A DNA stretch of 64,000 bases from Topomyia yanbarensis (Eukaryota > Arthropoda > Insecta > Diptera > Culicidae), in the NCBI RefSeq assembly GCF_030247195.1, contig NC_080671.1, positions 99,621,845 to 99,685,844 of the forward strand, read 5' to 3'. Every line of letters starts with the position of its first letter. Position 1 is the first letter of the stretch. Below are positions 57,426 through 64,000 of the stretch, in pieces. The translations under genes were made by a program, and so were the position numbers. The notes below the pieces were generated by a model that worked only from the letters and a program-made list of their open reading frames with translations, was not told the DNA's origin and did not search any database.

Positions 57426-57499
57426 GACTAAAGATGAATACGGGTTCCTGGACAACCAAATACGATTGATCAAAGAGACAAGTGATTTGTTACGACCGA

Positions 57500-58300
57500 G
57501 TATCTGACACACTCAATTCCTTTTGAAACTCGGATAAGGCTACTGTACAAAATCGCATTGGAGGATGTGATAAGAAGAGCGAGGATTGTTGATAGTGTGG
57601 CACGTAATCTCAAGACGATGGTAGAGACCAGAGAATGTATAGGGAGAGTGAAGACAACATTAATAATTATTTGTCAGTGATATTTCAAACGACCTCTCAA
57701 AATATATGGACTTGACTCGTTTGGAATGTAATTATTGTTCTCATTTTGACAGTGTTGTCACTCTCCTTATATGCACTCAGGTGGAGACATACATCCGACT
57801 AAAATTTGAATCAATGCGAATTGGAATATGTACCGAGTATCGATTGAACATTAGGATATCAAAGTGGCTGATGAGTTCGTTTATTTTGCCCCATTATCGT
57901 CGATAATGACACCAACAGAGAAATGTAAGGATGCATTCTAACAGGCAATGGTACTTACTTTGGGCTTTAAAAAACCCTTCGGTCAAGCATAGGACGCTAC
58001 CGCATGAAGTTAACCATTCTACAAAACGCTCGTTATACCGGTTGTCCTCTATGGCCATAAAACCGGGACAATGCTGGCGGAGGACCAACGCGATCTAGCT
58101 GTTTTCAAACGATCTATTGGGGAAGGGTCGAGGGTGCAGATGGAAGCGGAATGTGAAGACGACGTATGAACCATGAGTTGCGTAGAGAACCTGTCATAGT
58201 TCGAACAGCAAAAACTTTAGGGCAGCGGTAGGTTGGGCATGTTGTTAAAACGACAACCCGTAAAAAATGTTTTCAAAATGAATCGGTCAGGTGCAAGAAG
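57500..58300 (+). pseudogene. RTE-type LINE relic
   Basis: Fragments read YKIALEDVIRRARIVDSV, NHSTKRSLY, SSMAIKPGQCWRRTNA and NHELRREP-like pieces, recognisable as the motif B and thumb regions of RTE-clade reverse transcriptases in several frames. It is much more decayed than the copy at 23.9-24.8 kb, and FADD is not readable. Confidence 0.6.
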
Positions 58301-58339
58301 AGATATGGATCGACCAAATTGAACCGAAACGAAAACCAC

Positions 58340-59150
58340 TGTCTTAGACACCCATAACGATGCTCGTTTTCAAAACTTTCGCGGTAACCGAAAGCCGCCA
58401 CTTTGGATTTCGAAATGGAGTCAATCATCAATATTCGTCAACCTCCGACTACCCTCTTTTCAAGGATACCTACATTGAACTTGGTTTTCGGTGCTTACTG
58501 GTAAATTCTGAACCCATTTTCATAAGTAACTTCTTTGACCTGATTCAAAGTCCATACTATCAGGTTATCGTGTTCAATAAAATTAAAATAAAATATTCTG
58601 AGCTTTCAAGCCGCCGATCAATGTAATTTCAACATATGTATAATTTAATGAACGGAAAACTGCTGAGTAAAAGAACCAATAAAAATGGTCAGTTCAACCA
58701 ATTAAACTCAATAGGTAAATCAATCGCATTAAAATCAAAGCTTTCTAAATAAACCAATTACAACCCACACCCATGCACGAATAAAAACGATAATAAAAAA
58801 CATAATAATTTAGAAAAACTGATTACTTTATGAAATATGATTCGGTATGTTGATTTTTGGTTATTTTTCCCCAAAATAAGTATCTCTTAACGAGAAAAAA
58901 CAATAAAAGTTAAGTTTTTAAATTGATAATGTTAGCTCTTCCTCAAGTGCAACAAGTAAAACTGTCTGATTTCAAGCTACCAACAAAACGACTTTCGGAA
59001 ATCAAACGAACAAAATACCATAACACAAAATTATTACAAATTCTAAACAAAAATTAAAATCTACTGAGGTGAAAACAAAAACATGCTGATGATCAGTCGC
59101 CAGCGGTTGATTGCAAAACCGAACCCATGACCAACATCCCTTCCAACTTA
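58340..59150. other. AT-rich intron 4 DNA with a diverged satellite unit
   Basis: 58360-58480 (GGTAACCGAAAGCCGCCA, TTTCGAAATGGAGTCAATC) resembles the 117-bp satellite family. The rest is AT-rich and holds only the donor of exon 4. Confidence 0.45.
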
Positions 59151-59151
59151 C

Positions 59152-59557
59152 CTCGTGCGCGGACATCATCCGACTGTCCTTCCCCGGATGGCTGGTGACA
59201 ATCGAGTTCGTCCCACTGGCCGCAGCGGCCGACGAAAAGGCTTTCAGCTGGGCTTGAACCTGCTGCTGTTGCTGCTGGGCAACTGCCGTAGCTGCTGCAA
59301 CGGCAGCTGCCGCGTGCTGTTGCTGTTTTTCCTGTTGCTTCTGCTGCAGCAGCTGCTGCGTCGCTAGGCTAATCTTTTTGTGGTAATGAGGCTTACGGGC
59401 CCGAATTTCCTCCAGGCTGAGATCTTCCGGCGGATGAACAATCTTGGAAGTTGTACCGGTGGCGGGTATCACAGTCGAAGATTTGGACGCATCGCCGGAA
59501 GCTGCGTTCGCCGCATTTGCCGTGTTGGTTGTTGGCGGGGCGCTGATCGTCGCACTG
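59152..59557 (-). CDS. BuGZ: BuGZ exon 4: GLEBS motif and poly-Gln/Ala
   Basis: After a Ser/Thr/Ala-rich lead, the segment EDLSLEEIRARKPHY (about residues 242-256) matches the GLEBS motif of BuGZ, including the paired glutamates that contact Bub3 in the family. It is followed by a Gln- and Ala-rich tract encoded by CAG/GCA-type repeats, then TSHPGKDSRMMSAHE and a GTAAGT donor in phase 0. The acceptor is a tandem NAGNAG (CAGCAG), so an isoform one serine shorter, starting at 59554, is equally compatible with the frame. Confidence 0.88.
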
Positions 59558-59625
59558 CTGCAAATGCAATAAAAAAAAACTTAGGTGATACGGAACAGAG
59601 CCGAACTATGACAGTTCGCACTAAC

Positions 59626-59857
59626 CTGTAAGCGGGAAACGTAGGCTTTTGGATTGCAGGGTTTGCTGACATTGTCGTAGCGGAGGCAGCCGCCGGAAAC
59701 AGAGGCCTCGCGTGACCTCCCATCATGGGAGGCATCATTTGCATTCCCGGCGGAACCATGTATGGCATGTGTCCCATCTGTGCCATCATAGGATTCATTC
59801 CGTACGGCTGCATATGAGGCGGCATCATGTTCGGCATTACCAAACCGTGGGAAATGG
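59626..59857 (-). CDS. BuGZ: BuGZ exon 3: Met/Pro-rich segment
   Basis: The acceptor CACCGCAG precedes CC, completing an Ala codon, then [20 protein letters not shown] and so on to KPTFPAY. It is dominated by Met, Pro, Gly and aromatic residues. In vertebrate BuGZ the corresponding low-complexity region drives temperature-dependent phase separation through aromatic residues; whether this copy does so is inference. It ends in phase 2 at a GTTAGT donor. Confidence 0.88.
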
Positions 59858-59970
59858 CTGCGGTGAAAAAATCAAACATAAGCTGAGTACATCACGGAAT
59901 TCTACGTTGTGTACATTTTCACAAGGACAAGGACCTTTTGAAAACATCCATTCGCATTGCTTCAACTTAC

Positions 59971-60290
59971 CGTCCGGTTTCGTTTTCTTCGCTACCGGTT
60001 CATCATCGTCCGAGTCCGATCGATTACCACCGCCACCGTTTTTCTGTTTCTCGTGCTCCCGGATGTCCTCCGGTGGGATTCCTTCCATTCCGTAGATCTC
60101 GATCTCGATGTTGGACCGGTTCGGCAACGAGTTCGGCACTTTATCGATCGATTCTTTGTGCACCTGCATACAGTGAATGGAAAGGCCCGGTCCAGTGTAC
60201 AACTTTTTGTGGCAAATGTGACATTTGAAATGCTTTGCTTTTTGGTGCTGCACCAAAATTTTTTCGTCGTCGAATTCTCGATTGCAGTAC
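59971..60290 (-). CDS. BuGZ: BuGZ exon 2: both C2H2 zinc fingers
   Basis: The acceptor CTATAG precedes a G that completes Trp14. Finger 1 uses Cys13 and Cys16 with His29 and His34; finger 2 uses Cys37 and Cys40 with His53 and His58, with only two residues between the fingers. The following segment, [17 protein letters not shown], is a near-invariant BuGZ/ZNF207 block. The exon closes with an acidic Ser/Asp run and a basic KKTK patch that could serve nuclear import. It ends in phase 1 at a GTAAGT donor. In the family this N-terminal region binds microtubules and the fingers are among the most conserved parts. Confidence 0.93.
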
Positions 60291-60474
60291 CTATAGTAGG
60301 AAAAGGGGGAAAGGCGAGGGCGGAATAGCTAAGGAAAATGTAGGTTCTTTATTGCTGTTGCATATCGTAATGCTATTATCCAGTTATGTAATGCAATCTA
60401 TCGTAAGCAAATGACAAACGATACATTACGAATCAAAACAAATCAACTCAGAAACTTTAATCACAAAAGGATAC

Positions 60475-60515
60475 CAGCACCAGGGCTTCGATGCCTTCTT
60501 CTTTTTGCGACCCAT
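60475..60515 (-). CDS. BuGZ: BuGZ exon 1 (coding part)
   Basis: Reads MGRKKKKASKPWCW and ends in phase 2 within the codon for Trp14, followed by a GTATCC donor. The basic MGRKKKK start and the PWCWYC that forms across the junction are the hallmark N-terminus of BuGZ/ZNF207. Cys13 is the first zinc ligand of finger 1. The ATG at 60515 is chosen because this basic start is conserved in the family. The 5' UTR and transcription start are not visible to me. Confidence 0.85.
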
Positions 60516-60936
60516 TATTGGATTTTTGTTCTACTGCTGCTAAACGAGGCACAAGGGCGATATTCAGGTAGAGAAAAATTGAGAATTTAGCCCCAAAAAC
60601 GATGTTTCTGGGATTCCAACTATCTACAAATGTATATCACAGCACTAGCAATAATAGAAACTAAAAATTTTACAGAAAATCAACAAATTCTGAAGGATTT
60701 TTCAGCAAAAAAATGCACTCTGTAAATCTTTTTCACTTCCACTCGAGCACGATCAAAAATGGAGACGATTTGGGGCGCGTTGCTTGATTCAGTGTTCGGG
60801 AATTTGGCTTTGACAGATTAATGTATGACACCAGACGAGGGGTCTGCACATGTTGCTTATCCACTCGACGCGCCAGCTAGGTTTCATTATTGGTACCAGT
60901 CAAATGATGACAGTATTTTTTTTGCATTGATGACTA
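60516..60936 (-). promoter_or_regulatory. BuGZ 5' flank (5' UTR and presumed promoter)
   Basis: Placed by position only: directly upstream of the BuGZ start on the minus strand. I could not pick a TATA box or initiator with confidence. Confidence 0.35.
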
Positions 60937-61058
60937 ATGCTGATTTCGTTTTTAGAATCGAGTCGCTCTAGGTTCGCTCTGAGCTGTCACTTTTGTATGG
61001 ATTTTGTAAATATTAGAGCGAACCTAGGGCGACTCTGATCTAAAACCGAAATCAGCAT
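60937..61058. mobile_element. 122-bp inverted-repeat MITE upstream of BuGZ
   Basis: Arms ATGCTGATTTCGTTTT and GAGTCGCTCTAGGTTCGCTC are repeated inverted at the right (GAGCGAACCTAGGGCGACTC, CGAAATCAGCAT), with a loop of about 40 bp. It lies about 420 bp upstream of the BuGZ ATG. Confidence 0.8.
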
Positions 61059-61283
61059 AAGACATAACGTGGCAATCGGCTTCTTATGTTTCCTTCGACA
61101 TTCTTCTTTTCGCATATTTTCACCCTGCCGAAATCTTCCAAACAGTGGTACTATTTTTATTAATGAAAATGGATTCTTATTAATATATTTTATGCATGCA
61201 ATATTTTGTATCTTGCATTCATTATATTTATGAAGGGCACCGTTTTTCCATGTTGTGGGTGTTTAGTAAGGTTTTATGAAGCC

Positions 61284-61439
61284 TTTTTTATTTCGATTAT
61301 AGAGGTTTTAACCTTAAGGTCATTCGCCTCTTCGGGTTAGAAAAATCTCTAACCCTATGTGCGGGGTTGGGATTCGAACCCAGGTGAGCTGCGTACAAGG
61401 CGATCAATTTACCAACTACGCTATGCCCGTCCCCAAACA
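61284..61439 (-). mobile_element. tRNA-derived SINE (Feilai-like) with 12-bp target duplication
   Basis: The minus strand reads GGGGACGGGCATAGCGTAGT with A-box TAGCGTAGTTGG, then B-box GGTTCGAATCC, then a tRNA-unrelated part with GGGTTAGAGATTTTTCTAACC (a small palindrome) and GAAGAGGCGAATGACC, ending in an A-rich tail. TTTTATGAAGCC is duplicated at 61272-61283 and 61440-61451. Structure and length match Feilai-type SINEs of Aedes; the family name is from memory, not a search. Confidence 0.82.
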
Positions 61440-61451
61440 TTTTATGAAGCC

Positions 61452-62454
61452 ATTTTCCGACAAATTTGTATGGTTTGGTTACTCTTTAATTTTTGTTAAA
61501 ATTAATGAACCACACGTACGGCAAATGTATGGTAGATATTTATTCTATCTAATATTGTAGTTGTAAAATGGATACACATTTGATGTAGTAAAAATATGGG
61601 AACAGATTGTAGAAGTTTATTCAGATACTTACTTGAAAATTTTCAAATAATATCTAAAAAATTGTTTGCGCCCATATTTTTTACATTAGTTTCCACCAAG
61701 AAAAGTTGAAATGCTTTCTCTCACAACTCTCTGTTTCACTCGTTTTGACAGCAGATTCCCAACTCATCACAATCGGAATGTTTTCTTTTAGAATGTATGC
61801 GTAAATGTAACAACCGATTCAAAAACCATTCATTCATTCAGGATTGGTTGTTGCATTCGGTTGGAATTCCATCATAAATTAGCCCAATGAGTACTTTTTA
61901 TCCATTTCACTACTGCTCGATGAGGCAATGTCAATGATGTTGATCTTAATAATGGGTGAAAAATCCTTAAGAAGTATTTCAACCGAGTTAACCTGTAAAC
62001 TAAGGATCGTAACGGATCGTTAGAAACAAAAAATACCCATTTTTTGACAGCTCGAATAACTTCCGAAAATTAGCCATTTGAATACATAAAATGGGTAAAG
62101 TATTTTTTACCGTGTAGCGCATATATTTTCTGTAAACATTGATAAAAAAAAACTTTTAAACATCAAATCACCGATCAATTTGTTGATAATTGTTTATGAA
62201 AATAAAGGAAAACCGTCATTTTATAAGATGATGAGTAAACATCTTGCGAAAAGGGTGTAAAACGTAGTGGTTTCTAATATTATTGCGAATCTTTTCTAAA
62301 ATCCACATCGTGACATATTAGCCATGTGCCGACAAGCCGTGTGCCAAATCACGCGCCTATTCACTTTGCATTAGTGCAAGGGAAAAAACGATTTGACGTT
62401 TATTTTTGTTTCGTTCGCACTCATGTGTGAAACATATAACAACAAATCGACGAA
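61452..62454. other. AT-rich non-coding DNA
   Basis: No supported feature. Confidence 0.45.
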
Positions 62455-62496
62455 ATGCTAGTTTATCTCGGGATAAACAATATTCGCAGAGCTATG

Positions 62497-62625
62497 TGTG
62501 CTGTTCCGAAATGTAATTTGTTGAACACCGTAGCCGCCGCAACATCATCATTTCCCGTTCCTCCTAAGTTAAGCAAAAGCTTCATGAGATGGTGTAAATT
62601 CACGAAACTCTCCAGATTACACGAG
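62497..62625 (+). CDS. possible THAP-type zinc-finger N-terminus, interrupted
   Basis: The frame MCAVPKCNLLNTVAAATSSF, PVPPKLSKSFMRWCKFTKL has Cys-x4-Cys, a SF-x-x-P spacing and a Trp as in the first half of THAP domains. An in-frame ATG lies 42 bases earlier (62455). The domain is cut at about 62625 by an inverted-repeat element, so the second half (Cys-x2-His) is not seen. It may be an exon with an intronic element or a dead fragment. Confidence 0.4.
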
Positions 62626-62795
62626 GTTTGTTACAGTACCAGGAGAAACTGGAAGGACTCCGGAGAAAGTCGTTCCTGTACTCTTATCTTCTCTTTTTTC
62701 TTCTTCTGGTAGCAAACCGAAGTACAAGGGAGCAAGAATTTGTTGCTCCTGTTTACTCCGGAGTGACTTCCGTGTACTGGAACAAACCCAATATA
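62625..62795. mobile_element. inverted-repeat MITE, about 170 bp
   Basis: Left arm GTTTGTTACAGTACC and ACTCCGGAG; right arm, reversed, GTTTGTTCCAGTACAC and ACTCCGGAG. The ends do not show a clear duplication. Confidence 0.6.
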
Positions 62796-63217
62796 TCCGG
62801 CTAATAGGTAAGTGTCAGCTTTGTATCATACACAGCCCATCCTTCTCTCTGATAGTCTTCACTGAATCTCCTACGCTCCAAAAAATAAAGGAGTTGGTCA
62901 TTGATTTCGAGTTGGAACTTTATTTATGGAACGATTTTTTATAACCACAATAATACCCCAGTTATATTTCGAAGAAATGTATGAGCCCAATAGTTACAAA
63001 TGGCTGTAATTTCAGAATAATTGCAAATAAAACTAAATTTCTTACTCGTTTCATTCATATTTTGACAGTGGTAAGCTTTTTCCGAGAAGAAAAAGAACTG
63101 TTTGTTGTAAGCTACGACTCACTTACGGGTGAAAAAAGCAAACTGTATCACTTTGTTAGTACATAAGCTGAATCATAGGTGCCGCATGACTAATTTTGGT
63201 TTTGCCGTAATTTACCG

Positions 63218-63387
63218 ATCTTTTGTTTACCATATATCTGTCAGTGTAATTCCAATCGAACACGAGACTTGTCAAAAGCACTCATTAGAATCGCTTCGAA
63301 TCCTTCTGGAACGAGGGCCATTGTCAGGTCTCGTGCACGGTTGGAATGACACTGACACATAAATCAATAAATGGTAAACAAACGATA
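63218..63387. mobile_element. inverted-repeat MITE, about 170 bp
   Basis: Arms TTTGTTTACCAT, then TGTCAGTG, TTCCAA and CACGAGAC are mirrored at the right (ATGGTAAACAAAC, CACTGACA, GTCTCGTG order reversed). Inner core 63239-63357. Flanks are ambiguous. Confidence 0.6.
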
Positions 63388-63581
63388 GAGATGGCGAATC
63401 TTTATCCAGAGGGATTTGGTGTCATTAGCGGTCAGAGTGAAGCCAAATCTACCAATCAAATATGTCAGATGGTTGCCTATCGTGCAAAGTAAAGACGCTG
63501 AATTACTTAATAAAGGCTCGCCTTCAGTTGACTCGTATACTACAGTTACTGCAGAGTTGCAACGTCGATAATTTTTCATCA

Positions 63582-63880
63582 TGAAGTGCTGTGTGAAGTT
63601 TTGTACCAATAAAACTACCGCCAGTTTAAAAAATATTGTTTTTTTCGCTTCCCGGTAAACTATGACCTTCGTGCGGAATGGATTCGGTTGTGTGGTTTAC
63701 CAGAAAATTACAACATTACGGATAGCTCGAGGATAGCTGCAATGGTAGAAGCCTGGGACGGGACATGCGAAGACGGTCTTCTTTTTCCCTCCCGATATTG
63801 ATGTTATTTTGCAGGGAAAAATCCGCTTGCTAAATTATTTCAAGCAAATGCCGATGATAGTGTTGTGCCGATGCGGCATA
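63582..63880 (+). pseudogene. THAP-domain sequence with frameshifts
   Basis: From ATG 63582 the frame reads MKCCVKFCTNKTTASLKNI; a shift in a T-run near 63640 gives FFRFPVNYDLRAEWIRLCGL and PENYNITDSSRIAAMVEAW, a good match to a THAP domain (two Cys, the F-x-F-P turn, the Trp). The expected closing Cys-x2-His-Phe is absent or altered. A further frame, FFFPPDIDVILQGKIRLLNY, may continue the protein. Frameshifts suggest a pseudogene or a domesticated-transposon relic; a short intron is possible. Confidence 0.6.
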
Positions 63881-63881
63881 G

Positions 63882-64000
63882 ATTTCTGCCGATGAGGTAC
63901 TGAATTGTGCCGAAAATAATAGAGCTCAAACATGACATGAATTATGTTATCGTTTGTCTGAGCTGTGGAAAACAACATTAACCATAACTGTTGAGCAGAA
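63882..64000. other. window end, unrecognised
   Basis: Nothing supported. Confidence 0.4.

Larger units (their letters stand above)
18571..60515 (-). other. BuGZ: BuGZ/ZNF207 gene, full span from start to stop codon
   Basis: Seven coding exons on the minus strand join in phase: 60515-60475, 60290-59971, 59857-59626, 59557-59152, 42345-42187, 41983-41845 and 18665-18571. Their lengths (41, 320, 232, 406, 159, 139, 95 nt) sum to 1392 nt, a 463-residue protein, close to the length of vertebrate ZNF207. All introns show GT...AG ends. Intron 4 (16.8 kb) and intron 6 (23.2 kb) hold most of the transposable elements of the window; introns 1, 2, 3 and 5 are 68-204 bp. In other animals BuGZ binds and stabilises Bub3 through a GLEBS motif, binds microtubules through its N-terminal zinc-finger region, and supports chromosome alignment. 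The exon chain was built by eye from reading frame and splice signals; no transcript was available. Confidence 0.85.

Noticed and set aside
59155..59367. Plus-strand Leu-rich frame across BuGZ exon 4
   Set aside because: Antisense of the poly-Gln/Ala codons (CAG read as CTG); a shadow.
61340..61435. tRNA-like sequence on the minus strand
   Set aside because: Has A- and B-boxes but continues into a tRNA-unrelated region with an A-rich tail and target duplications, so it is a SINE and not a functional tRNA gene.

Overview
The window looks like nuclear DNA of a culicine mosquito, most likely an Aedes species. This is an inference from four things: an AT-rich background (roughly 60-65% A+T by eye) packed with transposable elements, very large introns, a tRNA-derived SINE like the Aedes Feilai family, and R1-, RTE- and BEL/Pao-type retroelements of the kind common in Aedes. 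No feature is bacterial, and I see no rRNA gene, CRISPR array or complete tRNA gene.

The only host gene I can assemble is on the minus strand. Seven coding exons, from the ATG at 60515 to the stop at 18571, join in phase to give a protein of about 463 residues. It starts MGRKKKK, carries two C2H2 zinc fingers in the BuGZ/ZNF207 arrangement, a Met/Pro-rich stretch, a GLEBS-like Bub3-binding motif, poly-Gln/Ala runs and a Gly/Pro/Met-rich tail. It spans about 42 kb because intron 4 (16.8 kb) and intron 6 (23.2 kb) have filled with mobile DNA. Nearly everything from 18.7 to 59 kb is therefore intronic; 1-18 kb lies downstream of the gene and 60.5-64 kb upstream.

Region by region. 1-5 kb: an unrecognised GC-richer ORF, a CpG-rich long repeat holding a LINE 3' end, a 117-bp satellite and a 32-bp minisatellite. 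5-11 kb: AT-rich DNA with several inverted-repeat elements. 11.5-13.9 kb: a non-autonomous hAT element with an exact 8-bp target duplication. 14.7-16.2 kb: a 1.46-kb foldback. 18.3-18.7 kb: the last BuGZ exon and a possible alternative 3' end. 19.8-24.8 kb: RTE-type LINE relics and a degenerate gag-like ORF. 26-31 kb: small inverted-repeat elements and an IS630/Tc1/mariner transposase relic. 32.5-37.4 kb: an R1-clade LINE whose 3' UTR is split by a TTAA-flanked, inverted-repeat element carrying its own gag-like gene. 37.5-38.3 kb: a second, RNase H-bearing LINE fragment. 41.8-42.4 kb: BuGZ exons 6 and 5. 44-48 kb: the CpG-rich repeat in the opposite orientation, split by an 827-bp foldback. 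49.2-57.4 kb: a nest in which a LINE holds a BEL/Pao element, which itself holds three DNA elements. 57.5-58.5 kb: another RTE relic. 59.1-60.5 kb: BuGZ exons 4 to 1. 61-64 kb: a SINE, MITEs and two THAP-domain-like coding pieces.

The least ordinary item is the TTAA-flanked element at 35.85-37.30 kb: a DNA-transposon-like structure whose only gene is a zinc-knuckle gag-like protein. A degenerate relative of that gene lies at 23.2 kb. The exactness of several target-site duplications allows the order of nested insertions to be read directly.
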